Shown here in pieces: positions 32,672 to 39,010 of a stretch of DNA of 40,680 bases. Location: positions 1-40,680 of IMG/VR virus record IMGVR_UViG_3300031977_000338; one strand, given 5' to 3'. This DNA is from a virus. A program made the translations under genes and the position numbers. Positions within the stretch are counted from its first letter, which is position 1. Each line of letters begins with the position of its first letter. The notes under the pieces were generated by a model that worked only from the letters and a program-made list of their open reading frames with translations, searched no databases and was not told where the DNA came from.

Positions 32672-32986
32672 CTAATCGTTGTCGTTATCTACTATTAATT
32701 CTAGCTGTGGTTCGTCATACATCTCTAGTTCTATCTCATACTGGTTCATAAAGTATGACCAATCCTCTTGGTTGATAACAGTATACAGTATGTCGTGTGC
32801 TTCTGTCAAGTCATAAACTTGTATTGGCTCACCAATAAATACAAGTTGTCTCTTGTTGTCAGTATCCAGCAAGGCTATCTCATAGGTGGTATAGCTATCC
32901 CCTGCCCCATTCCTATGCTGTAACTCGCTGAAGGATAGGCAAGCATTATGCCCCTTCAATGGTATCTTAAAATTCTTAACGCTCAT
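32672..32986 (-). CDS. Hypothetical early protein, 104 aa
   Basis: ATG 32986 (MSVKNFKIPLKGHNACLSFS) has AGGAG nine bases ahead and overlaps the upstream stop as TAATG. The C-terminus is acidic (IELEMYDEPQLELIVDNDND). The sequence looks like a mixed alpha-beta protein, with a YTTYEIALLDTDNKRQL strand pair. No known motif. It is likely an early protein. Confidence 0.55.
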   Translation of the reverse strand: MSVKNFKIPLKGHNACLSFSELQHRNGAGDSYTTYEIALLDTDNKRQLVFIGEPIQVYDLTEAHDILYTVINQEDWSYFMNQYEIELEMYDEPQLELIVDNDND

Positions 32987-33288
32987 TACCACAATCTCCT
33001 GTGTTCTTCTGTCTTGGTATGTGCCACACCTTCCTCATCACGCCATATCTCATAGGCAGTGCAGTGCCACTTGTCCTCATCCTCATCATACCAGAAGTTA
33101 AGGTCATAATCTGCATAGTCGCAGTGTTTCCCTGCTGATAGTGGTGTGTCGTTTACCTGTTGCCAGTCCTCTTCTGTTTCACCTGACTCTAGTACAACGC
33201 TAAATATCATGTACGATTCTGATAACAGGTAACCATGTGCAAACTCTGGTATGTGTAGTTCGCCTGTCTCTGCGTCTACAAATCTCAT
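32986..33288 (-). CDS. Hypothetical acidic early protein, 100 aa
   Basis: The product starts MRFVDAETGELHIPEFAHGY and has an acidic, aromatic middle (DYADYDLNFWYDEDEDKWH). It overlaps the genes on both sides by a few bases, supporting translation in a cluster. Strong acidity could allow DNA mimicry or binding to host proteins, as for T7 Ocr, but there is no visible homology. Confidence 0.55.
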   Translation of the reverse strand: MRFVDAETGELHIPEFAHGYLLSESYMIFSVVLESGETEEDWQQVNDTPLSAGKHCDYADYDLNFWYDEDEDKWHCTAYEIWRDEEGVAHTKTEEHRRLW

Positions 33289-33512
33289 TCATCCATCCCC
33301 TCTAATGCTAGTGCTATGCTACGTCTGTTGAATACACCACCGTCAGGTGTACGCTTACCATCCCAATAGTTAGACAAGAACCTTACTGCCCTAGTCATGC
33401 CTACCTCTTGCACTAAATCGTATGCTTTTATGTATAATTCATACTCGTTATTAATCCACAAGCTGACGTTCCAACTGTTCCAACTTGGGTATCCTTCGTA
33501 TGGTTTAGCCAT
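33285..33512 (-). CDS. Hypothetical early protein, 75 aa
   Basis: It reads MAKPYEGYPSWNSWNVSLWI, then NNEYELYIKAYDLVQEVG, and later FNRRSIALALEGMDE. The WNSWNVSLWINN-x-E pattern is shared by small proteins in several phages (family possibly DUF7249, from memory) of unknown function. It overlaps the next gene as ATGA and follows the 36-aa membrane peptide. Confidence 0.6.
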   Translation of the reverse strand: MAKPYEGYPSWNSWNVSLWINNEYELYIKAYDLVQEVGMTRAVRFLSNYWDGKRTPDGGVFNRRSIALALEGMDE

Positions 33513-33517
33513 TGTCT

Positions 33518-33628
33518 CTACTCCTTAAAGCTATCTATAATCATACCTGCATAGGCTATACCTGCTAGACCTAATGCAACCCCTATTGCTACTACATTTA
33601 TTGCTAATAGTACATCAATTATAAACAT
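33518..33628 (-). CDS. Very small membrane peptide, 36 aa
   Basis: From ATG 33628 (AAGGAG nine bases ahead) this frame encodes one membrane helix: MFIIDVLLAINVVAIGVALG, then LAGIAYAGMIIDSFKE. It overlaps the upstream gene by ten bases. Short phage membrane peptides in early regions can act on host membrane proteins or cause superinfection exclusion; the role here is unknown. Confidence 0.5.
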   Translation of the reverse strand: MFIIDVLLAINVVAIGVALGLAGIAYAGMIIDSFKE

Positions 33629-33786
33629 GTGTCAATACTCCTTATCCTATGCTGTGGTGTAATCTTAAAAGAACAGTTTGGAAACTCCTCTAACCATTCA
33701 CTAATGATTTGTTCAGCATCATGCCTATCCTTGCATACTTCTTCTTCTACCCATCCCTTGTCTGTTTTAATCCAAAAGATATACAT
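33619..33786 (-). CDS. Small hypothetical protein, 55 aa
   Basis: The frame starts at ATG 33786 behind GGAG and reads MYIFWIKTDKGWVEEEVCKD, then HDAEQIISEWLEEFPNCSFK, ending SIDTCL. A short beta-hairpin followed by a helix is likely. No motif. Consistent start and tight overlap with the 36-aa gene support it. Confidence 0.55.
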   Translation of the reverse strand: MYIFWIKTDKGWVEEEVCKDRHDAEQIISEWLEEFPNCSFKITPQHRIRSIDTCL

Positions 33787-33797
33787 CTTACTACTCC

Positions 33798-34505
33798 TTA
33801 TCCCACTACAAATCCTGATGTATCCTTTACAGCCTTACCTTTGGCATACAAGGCTACCACTACACCCTTTGGGTCAAGAAAACGTAAGTCATCTTTGTCA
33901 CCATCTACTACAGTGAACCCCATGTATTTCTCTGGTATCTTATCCTTGTGCCTAAACACTACAGCCATGTTGCTACCCTTATGCTTACGCATCTGGTCTA
34001 ACACCATGCCACTATAACGTAGCGTAGCTTGGCTGAAACTCATTGTCAAGTGGTAGTTACTTGGTAACTTCTTGCTTAACCTCTTGACGTCTTTGGTGTA
34101 GTCATAGAAGATAATGTCTGGATATTCTCCAGCCATATCTATATGATTCTCCCACCTGATATCACTTGTCCCATTCAACCTAACGCATGGCTGAATGTTA
34201 CGCTTTTTACAGTAGCGTTGAAACTTGTCCAAGTCCTCACGTAATTGTGCAAGGAATACTTCTGGAAAGTCACGCCATAAGATAGTCTTACGCATACGAC
34301 CACGTTGTACAACGCTCATCTGTCCACGTCCAGCACTATCTAAACAGCCAGCTTTACAGCCAGCCAATACAGCCATAGGACATACATTGATACCATCAAC
34401 CTTATCTGCTGGTGCTAGGTACATGATTGCAGTCAAGTACTCCGACCCATCACCTTTAACAGTCTTGGCATTATTGCCTACGCCTAGTAGTTTGTAATTG
34501 CTCAT
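33798..34505 (-). CDS. GP88-domain protein (early), 235 aa
   Basis: ATG 34505 (MSNYKLLGVGNNAKTVKGDG) has a GAGGAG ribosome site; the longer frame is not supported. The key segment VCPMAVLAGCKAGCLDSAGR has three Cys (about 42, 50, 54) followed by the basic VQRGRMRKTILW. Later it has VRLNGTSDIRWE, IIFYDYTKDVKR and YHLTMSFSQA. This is the pattern of the phage Gene Product 88 domain, uncharacterised so far. The three Cys and the repeated beta-alpha segments resemble radical-SAM barrels in layout, but the Cys spacing is not the classic C-x3-C-x2-C. It is the second gene of the early region. Confidence 0.75.
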   Translation of the reverse strand: MSNYKLLGVGNNAKTVKGDGSEYLTAIMYLAPADKVDGINVCPMAVLAGCKAGCLDSAGRGQMSVVQRGRMRKTILWRDFPEVFLAQLREDLDKFQRYCKKRNIQPCVRLNGTSDIRWENHIDMAGEYPDIIFYDYTKDVKRLSKKLPSNYHLTMSFSQATLRYSGMVLDQMRKHKGSNMAVVFRHKDKIPEKYMGFTVVDGDKDDLRFLDPKGVVVALYAKGKAVKDTSGFVVG

Positions 34506-34569
34506 TGCTCTACTCCTCTTTACTATACACAAGGCACAATGCCATGATAAAGCATTGCACCCTGTACTG

Positions 34570-34749
34570 TCAAGCCTTGTCTAGCTGGCTAACAAAACGC
34601 CCATAAGCATCACGACCACCTACTGACAAGAAACCCTTGTTACTGGAGAAAGTACCCTTGCGCTTGTAACGGTTTGTTGTACGTCTAAACTGTACTTGCG
34701 CTGGCTCTACGATTGTAATAACGGTTTTCATATTCTTGAACTTTGCCAT
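34570..34749 (-). CDS. First early gene, small basic protein, 59 aa
   Basis: The frame starts at ATG 34749 behind GAGGAG and reads MAKFKNMKTVITIVEPAQVQ, then RRTTNRYKRKGTFSSNKGFL, ending FVSQLDKA. It is basic and short. The ribosome leader (AGAGGAGTAGA) is the same as that of the GP88 gene. It is the first gene of the early operon, the place where phages put host-takeover proteins. Function unknown. Confidence 0.6.
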   Translation of the reverse strand: MAKFKNMKTVITIVEPAQVQFRRTTNRYKRKGTFSSNKGFLSVGGRDAYGRFVSQLDKA

Positions 34750-35168
34750 TGTATCTACTCCTCTGGCTATACAGGCACACCATTATGCCTTGAGTATAGT
34801 AAGAGACTGCTGACGCTTGCATTGCATGGCGGCATTGTGTTGCCCTTCTCAACCATGATACAAGGATATTGCTATCACCTTGTCAGCTTTGGTTAGGGTA
34901 CGTGTCCAACCGTACTTAATCTAGTAGCCTAATCTACTCTTGGCAATGGTCATGGATACTCTTTATCAGCGCATCATTGCCTAAATCGCATTTTATTACA
35001 CTTCTATCTTTGCACTGTCTGGTTTGTATGTCAATCCTTTTTGTTTCTCTTGTCTTATTATAGTTATATATTCTTTTAGTTTTGTAAAGCGTTATTTTAG
35101 AAAGTTGGAACATTTAACCGTTTATCTAAAATAACTAAGCTTAGCCTTTCTATGCTGGTTTTCTTTTA

Positions 35169-35187
35169 AGGTGAATCCGTATCACCT
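35169..35187. repeat. Hairpin in the early leader
   Basis: AGGTGA and TCACCT are separated by seven bases. It would lie about ten bases after the start of an RNA made from the promoter at 35204-35232. It could stabilise the 5' end or serve as an RNase site, as in T7 early mRNA; the role is inferred. Confidence 0.45.
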
Positions 35188-35203
35188 GCCTTGCTATGAT
35201 TAC

Positions 35204-35232
35204 ATTAAACAACATTGTTCAAACATTGTCAA
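35204..35232 (-). promoter_or_regulatory. Strong host sigma70 early promoter
   Basis: The minus strand has TTGACA (35232-35227), a 17-base spacer, and TTTAAT (35209-35204). The -35 is perfect, the -10 has four to five of six, and the spacing is ideal. It points towards the early genes, like the T7 A1-A3 promoters. An A/T-rich stretch lies directly upstream (an UP-like element). Confidence 0.7.
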
Positions 35233-35392
35233 ACAAAAAAACAAAAAAAAATAAAAATAATTTAAACTTTTTTTAACATTATATAGTATAGGCAAAAAAT
35301 AGATAGAGAGAGACAGACAGATGTTGCAAAAATGTCACACATGTTGCAAATGTGCAACAATGTCCAACAAGTGCCGCGTCAAATGTTTGACA

Positions 35393-35421
35393 TTGACAAC
35401 ATGTTAAAAATGTGCTACAAT
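35393..35421 (+). promoter_or_regulatory. Sigma70-type promoter on the strand opposite to all genes
   Basis: The plus strand has TTGACA (35393-35398), 17 bases, and TACAAT (35416-35421), matching 11 of 12 positions of the consensus. A second TTGACA directly precedes it. The palindrome GTCAAA-TG-TTTGAC lies across its upstream edge, like an operator. It reads away from the early genes, towards a hairpin with a T run at 35439-35486. Confidence 0.6.
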
Positions 35422-35427
35422 AGAACA

Positions 35428-35487
35428 CGTACCTTTAAGGGGGTATCGCGCTTCTACTATTATTATATACCCTCTCAGATTTTTTTA
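35428..35487 (+). ncRNA. Candidate small RNA of about 60 nt
   Basis: Inferred from the promoter at 35393-35421 and the terminator-like hairpin after it. The RNA would start near 35428, hold a GGGGGTAT / ATACCCTC stem with a loop of about 20 bases, and end in U residues. No ORF is credible inside it. There is no expression evidence, and the sequence is not a known RNA family to my knowledge. Confidence 0.35.
35439..35486 (+). terminator. Rho-independent terminator-like hairpin (plus strand)
   Basis: An eight-pair stem (one G-U pair) between 35439-35446 and 35467-35474 is followed after five bases by seven T residues at 35480-35486. The long loop makes it moderate in strength. It would end transcription from the plus-strand promoter before it enters the terminase gene in antisense. 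Confidence 0.45.
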
Positions 35488-35625
35488 ACAATTTTAGACC
35501 ATGTTAAACACCAATACACCCTGTTACATTTATGTCACACATATCTAACCGTCACATAAGCATTGTTTAACATACTAAACCCTACCTGTTTACCTATTTC
35601 TTTAACGTAAGCTAGGTAGGTAGGG

Positions 35626-35668
35626 TATAGTATGTTACACTATGTAATACATAGTTAAACATAGTATA
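35626..35668. repeat. Long imperfect hairpin next to the terminase gene
   Basis: Outer arms TATAGTATGTT (35626) and AACATAGTATA (to 35668) pair with one mismatch, and inner arms ACTATGT (35639) and ACATAGT (to 35655) pair fully, leaving a three-base loop. It directly precedes the inverted repeat copy at 35661-35713. It might mark a replication, packaging or termination site. Confidence 0.5.
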
Positions 35669-35713
35669 GTATAATGTTAAAGGGGGGTCTCTTCCATGAT
35701 GTAACTTTAGAAA
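35661..35713. repeat. 54-bp inverted repeat, right copy, including 13-bp element copy A
   Basis: On the plus strand it has ATAGTATAGTATAATG, a short A-rich gap, GGGGGGTCTC, then CATGATGTAACTTTAG. The left copy at 31603-31656 has the same blocks in the opposite orientation. The 13-mer (35698-35710, minus CTAAAGTTACATC) contains the TAA stop of the terminase gene and sits where T7 has its phiOR promoter after gene 19. Whether it acts as promoter or replication start is inferred. Confidence 0.7.
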
Positions 35714-37392
35714 TTAATCCACCCTGTATTCTCTTTAGAAGCACTACCAAAGTTAAAGCTATCCATAAACTTATCTAGCTCTGCATCTAGCAGTTCTTCC
35801 TTACGTATCTGTATCTCACTGTCAGCATCTGCTGCCATCTGGTCAACCCAGTACTGCACAGCCATAGCAAGTACATCAAGTCTATCATCGTGAGCCAATG
35901 CTCCACGTACCTTTGTAATACGTGTCATCTGATAGGTAAGCATATACTTAATACCCTTATCAGGTGGCATGTGCTGAACACTGTCATAGTCTTTTTGTAT
36001 AACCTTAGGGTCTACTACAAGCCTGTGCTGGTTCATAACAGGCTCTAGCGTGTCAATGATACGACTTTCTTTTTGTGTGTTATGCCTAACCTCTTCCATA
36101 GTGCATGGGTATGTCTTAGTCATGTATGGCTTGAGTAGCTCAGTAAACATACCGTCACCAAAGTTACTCTCAATGAGTACCATGTTTACACTGTGTATCT
36201 TTGCTAGGTCTGTAAGATGCTGCAAGGTAGTGTCAGAGTATCCACCCTCAACCCCACCACAGTCTACAACATACAGAAAACCGTTTAACATCTTTACAAC
36301 TGCGTAAGCTGTTTCATCACTACCTCTACCAGAAGGGTCAATAGCAAGTACTGAGCCTGTATACTTAGCTCTACCTACTGTATCCTCTGGTGCATAGTAC
36401 TTATCACCACTAAGACCTACGTTAGGAATGTCAGACACAGGCTTCATAATGCCATACACTACCTTCTCAGGTGCTGTATCCTTGTCACATGACATTACCA
36501 GTAAGTCGGATAGTTTAAGTGGGTACTTGTTCGCATCAGAAAGTGAAGTATCCAGCATAAACTGCAAAGCAAAACCACTTCTACCATAACTTAGTTCTCT
36601 TTCTAGTAGGTCTTCGTCATCAAACCGTTTAGCGTCCGTAGGAAGCCCGTACAGTGCTGTTCCTTCGTTCTGTAGTGCCTCATATAGCAAAGGAGCAAGA
36701 CGCCCACCATACGCCTTCTCAGAGCGTTCTATGGTAGGATACCTAGCAGGCCACACTCTCATGTCATAACCACGAGATAGCAGCACGTTGTACAAGCTCA
36801 TCTCATTCTGAGGTGTACCTAAGTATATAATCTTACCATCAGGCTTGAGAACAGCGTCAAACTCCTTAACAGTTTCTGCAAGCTTCTCTCGCATCATGTG
36901 CGTCATGGAGTTGTTAGGTACTTCTACGTCATCAGCAATGATAATGTCTGCACGACTACCTGTAAGCTGTCCAGTAACACCTACACTCTTTACAGAGGGG
37001 CTACCAGATGCTTTAGCTGGTGCGACATCAAAGGCTATTTTAGACCACCGTTGTCCATCTTTAGCTATAAGGTGCTGACATATTGGTAGTTCTGTGATAA
37101 TACGCTGCGTAAAGGTAGAGAAGTCATCAGCACGTGCTTTAGACGCTGAGACAACCATAAACTTTAACTGTGGGTCTAGCAATAGCTGATGTACCACGTA
37201 TGCAGCAGTAATGTATGACTTACCTACACCACGAAACGCCTCAATAATACTACGCTTGGGACTTGTCTGTAGGTAGTGTGCAATATCGTACTGCACAGGT
37301 GTAGGTTCTGGTAGACCTAAGTGCTGCCACACTAGGTACGTAAAGTTCCTAAAGTCTCTCAGAGCCTCAGGGATTGCGTTCTGTTGTTGCAT
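35707..37392 (-). CDS. 19: Terminase large subunit (T7 gp19-like), 561 aa
   Basis: The DNA-packaging motor has Walker A EAFRGVGKSYITAAYV (residues 51-65), an SASKARADDFSTFTQRIITE segment, and Walker B ADIIIADDVEVPNN. The nuclease domain begins VLAIDPSGRGSDETAYAVV (first metal-binding Asp) and continues with VLIESNFGDGMFTELLKPY and later HDDRLDVLAMAVQYW. Length is near T7 gp19 (586 aa). The gene ends within the 13-bp element copy A. It follows a 103-residue virion-like protein and the small terminase. Confidence 0.97.
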   Translation of the reverse strand: MQQQNAIPEALRDFRNFTYLVWQHLGLPEPTPVQYDIAHYLQTSPKRSIIEAFRGVGKSYITAAYVVHQLLLDPQLKFMVVSASKARADDFSTFTQRIITELPICQHLIAKDGQRWSKIAFDVAPAKASGSPSVKSVGVTGQLTGSRADIIIADDVEVPNNSMTHMMREKLAETVKEFDAVLKPDGKIIYLGTPQNEMSLYNVLLSRGYDMRVWPARYPTIERSEKAYGGRLAPLLYEALQNEGTALYGLPTDAKRFDDEDLLERELSYGRSGFALQFMLDTSLSDANKYPLKLSDLLVMSCDKDTAPEKVVYGIMKPVSDIPNVGLSGDKYYAPEDTVGRAKYTGSVLAIDPSGRGSDETAYAVVKMLNGFLYVVDCGGVEGGYSDTTLQHLTDLAKIHSVNMVLIESNFGDGMFTELLKPYMTKTYPCTMEEVRHNTQKESRIIDTLEPVMNQHRLVVDPKVIQKDYDSVQHMPPDKGIKYMLTYQMTRITKVRGALAHDDRLDVLAMAVQYWVDQMAADADSEIQIRKEELLDAELDKFMDSFNFGSASKENTGWINF

Positions 37393-37448
37393 AGTGGGTA
37401 TGTACCTCTCAGGTATAATACCCCTACTCAGAGGGGCTTAAATCGCTG
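37393..37448 (-). promoter_or_regulatory. Structured short leader before terminase large subunit
   Basis: The minus strand of this 56-base gap forms a CCCCT / AGGGG hairpin and holds the palindrome GGTATTATACC; CCTCTGAG and CTGAGAGG flank them. It has no T run. It may slow or separate terminase translation from that of the upstream gene. Confidence 0.4.
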
Positions 37449-37760
37449 TTAATCGTCATATACTACTTCAATGTCGTGTGCGTGAGCATCGTTTACCTTT
37501 GCCCACACAGCGTTAATAGGGGCTACACTAAACTCCCATGTAGCAGCTTTGTCTCCCACTGTGGTAGACCCATCAAGATTAAGACCAGAAGTAGGGGCTG
37601 TAGTATTATCGCTAAAGCCAATAGTAATAGAATGGTTGTCGTGGTCATTCTGAATACATAAGTACATACGGCTAGGGTTATCGTCTAGTATTTTTATCCA
37701 AGACTGGTCAGCAGGTAGCGTGACGTTCTTAGAGGTTAGACTAGCGTTATGTCCTCTCAT
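37449..37760 (-). CDS. Small virion-like protein between the terminase subunits, 103 aa
   Basis: The protein (MRGHNASLTSKNVTLPADQS, then WIKILDDNPSRMYLCIQNDH, then TIGFSDNTTAPTSG) has the pattern of small all-beta phage proteins that bind fibres or decorate particles. It ends with an acidic EVVYDD. T7 has the spanin genes 18.5 and 18.7 between 18 and 19, but this one has no membrane segment or lipobox and is not a spanin. It overlaps the small terminase gene by four bases. Confidence 0.55.
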   Translation of the reverse strand: MRGHNASLTSKNVTLPADQSWIKILDDNPSRMYLCIQNDHDNHSITIGFSDNTTAPTSGLNLDGSTTVGDKAATWEFSVAPINAVWAKVNDAHAHDIEVVYDD

Positions 37761-37978
37761 TGTACACTCTCCGCTATTTCAAAGGGCAGGTCTTTTAGTA
37801 GGTTATCCATAGGGCTTTCAGCCATGATAACGTCAAGACTAGCACCATTGTCCTTTAGAAACTTGACAGCTACTGACAATTCTGATGCTGTAGCTTCTCC
37901 ACTACGTACACGTAAGAGTAACTCTTGGGTTACTGCATCATGCAAACTATCCATCTGTTGTTTTTGTGTCATTGCCAT
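37757..37978 (-). CDS. 18: Terminase small subunit-like (T7 gp18-like), 73 aa
   Basis: The protein reads MAMTQKQQMDSLHDAVTQEL and continues LLRVRSGEATASELSVAVKF, LKDNGASLDVIMAESPMDNL, ending LPFEIAESVQ. The SGEATASEL...KFLKDNG pattern is typical of small terminase proteins of T7-like and N4-like phages, which read the packaging start. T7 gp18 is 89 aa. Its position before the large subunit supports this. It overlaps the end of the lysozyme gene. Confidence 0.75.
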   Translation of the reverse strand: MAMTQKQQMDSLHDAVTQELLLRVRSGEATASELSVAVKFLKDNGASLDVIMAESPMDNLLKDLPFEIAESVQ

Positions 37979-38382
37979 TCTCCTGTACGTATCTGCTCAG
38001 TGACTTCTACTGCACGTTGACCTACTTGTTTAGCCCACCTACTCTGTAGAAACTCGTCTGCTGCCATATCGTACTTTCCGTCCTTTAGCAGAGCCATTGC
38101 GTTTACGAACTTTGTTACTGTCCCTATCCCTACGTTGAAGGTGAAGTTGATAAGGGCTGCGAAACGTACCTCGTCTAGGTCTTTCGTCCACGCAAACCGC
38201 CTCGTCAGTTGTGTCACTGCCTCTTGTATGTCGTGTTCCAGAAGCATCTCTGCTTCTTTCTCTGTTATACCAACATCGTCTAAGTTTCTTCCAACACCGA
38301 TAGTACATTTGCCCTGCGTACAAAAATAAGGTTTAAGTTTGACACCCTCGTGCCGCTTCAACTGCTCTATTAACTTTGTCAT
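37969..38382 (-). CDS. Endolysin, GH24 lysozyme family, 137 aa
   Basis: The active-site region RHEGVKLKPYFCTQGKCTIGVGR has Glu12 as catalytic acid and Thr27 at the place of T4 Thr26. At the place of T4 lysozyme Asp20 there is Cys21, an accepted variant of the E-D/C-T triad. Later it has RFAALINFTFNVGIGTVTKF and SRWAKQVGQRAVEVTEQIRTGEW, both typical of the family. No signal peptide is visible, so it needs a holin to reach the cell wall. T7 itself uses an amidase (gp3.5), which I could not find here. Confidence 0.95.
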   Translation of the reverse strand: MTKLIEQLKRHEGVKLKPYFCTQGKCTIGVGRNLDDVGITEKEAEMLLEHDIQEAVTQLTRRFAWTKDLDEVRFAALINFTFNVGIGTVTKFVNAMALLKDGKYDMAADEFLQSRWAKQVGQRAVEVTEQIRTGEWQ

Positions 38383-38528
38383 GCTTTCTTCTTGTATTTA
38401 TCTGTGTTTTTCTTTTTAGGAAATCCAGCTTTCATGTTGGCATACGCTTTGTCAGAGATAGTTGACTTACTTTTAGGGCGGCTTGTGCCAGCCTTTTTAC
38501 GCTTGTTAATGTTCTCATAAAGGCTCAT
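38379..38528 (-). CDS. Tiny basic conserved phage protein, 49 aa
   Basis: It reads MSLYENINKRKKAGTSRPKS, then KSTISDKAYANMKAGFPKKK, ending KYKKKA. This peptide is almost the same in many T7-like phages of marine bacteria, which I recall as a small protein next to the lysis genes. It has many Lys, suggesting nucleic-acid or membrane-surface binding. It overlaps the lysozyme start as ATGA. Function unknown. Confidence 0.7.
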   Translation of the reverse strand: MSLYENINKRKKAGTSRPKSKSTISDKAYANMKAGFPKKKNTDKYKKKA

Positions 38529-38626
38529 TTTGAATTTATCCTATGTACTATATTGATTGCTGTATTTATCCATACACCTGTCAGGACGAGCAGATGTATA
38601 ATAAGTTCTACGTATGTTATATCCAC
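38525..38626 (-). CDS. Very small membrane peptide, 33 aa (GTG start)
   Basis: Directly after the stop of the 3-TM holin-like gene, a GTG start with GGAAAG in front opens a frame VDITYVELIIHLLVLTGVWI followed by NTAINIVHRINSK, one membrane helix. It ends in an ATGA-type overlap with the 49-aa gene. It fills a gap otherwise without genes. Coding status is moderate; it could help lysis. Confidence 0.45.
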   Translation of the reverse strand: MDITYVELIIHLLVLTGVWINTAINIVHRINSK

Positions 38627-39010
38627 TTATTTCTTTCCGAACATTTTAGTTGCACCCTTGATACCGAAGCTTGCTGATACAATAACACCCAGCGTATACT
38701 TGTACCAATCAGGTGTCATAGCAAGAGCTTGAAACCCACGTTCTACATACTCTACCGTAAAGGGCAAGAAGCATAGCAATAGTGGTATACTAAATAAAAT
38801 TGTAAGGTACTCGTCCTTCCAGCTTCCGCTAGAGTTTTTCTGAGCAGCTATGTCCCAATCAATCTCACCAGCTATCTGCTTTTCCATTAAAGTAGTTTCT
38901 GCTTCTATTTGCACAAGCTTTTGTTTTGCTTTAGCTTTCTTGGTTTCCATGTAGCCGCCTATAGCGTCACTGGCTACACCTACAAGACCCTGCACTAGCA
39001 AGTTTATCAT
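38627..39010 (-). CDS. Holin-like protein, GTA 3-TM holin type, 127 aa
   Basis: The N-terminal half is charged and helical (METKKAKAKQKLVQIEAETTL). It is followed by SSGSWKDEYLTILFSIPLLL, a membrane segment at about residues 68-85, and by a further hydrophobic stretch at 100-118 (WYKYTLGVIVSASFGIKGAT). The SWKDE-x-x-T box is typical of GTA_holin_3TM proteins from alphaproteobacterial gene-transfer agents and phages. It may make the membrane hole for the lysozyme. Another holin candidate exists at 39854-40003. Confidence 0.75.
   Translation of the reverse strand: MINLLVQGLVGVASDAIGGYMETKKAKAKQKLVQIEAETTLMEKQIAGEIDWDIAAQKNSSGSWKDEYLTILFSIPLLLCFLPFTVEYVERGFQALAMTPDWYKYTLGVIVSASFGIKGATKMFGKK

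Larger units (their letters stand above)
34750..35706. other. Long AT-rich non-coding region between terminase and early genes (probable genome-end and origin region)
   Basis: About 950 bases carry no convincing gene; the only open frame with any appeal is a 29-residue one near 34.8 kb (MVEKGNTMPP). The stretch contains A/T runs at 35231-35279, many short palindromes (GTTGCA-4-TGCAAC at 35343; GTCAAA-2-TTTGAC at 35378; CTAAGCTTAG at 35131), two ATGTTGCAAA repeats 20 bases apart (35321 and 35341), promoters on both strands and a long hairpin at 35626. In T7 the terminal repeats, primary promoters and end-specific elements are found between gene 19 and the first early gene, so the physical ends probably lie here. 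No repeat boundary can be read from a circular contig. Confidence 0.65.

Noticed and set aside
34750-35240. Possible tRNA genes in the non-coding region
   Set aside because: No T-arm consensus (GTTCRANNC) or cloverleaf was found on either strand by eye.
35332-35559. Plus-strand ORF of 75 codons in the non-coding region
   Set aside because: Composition is low complexity, there is no ribosome site, and it runs through palindromes and a terminator-like hairpin.
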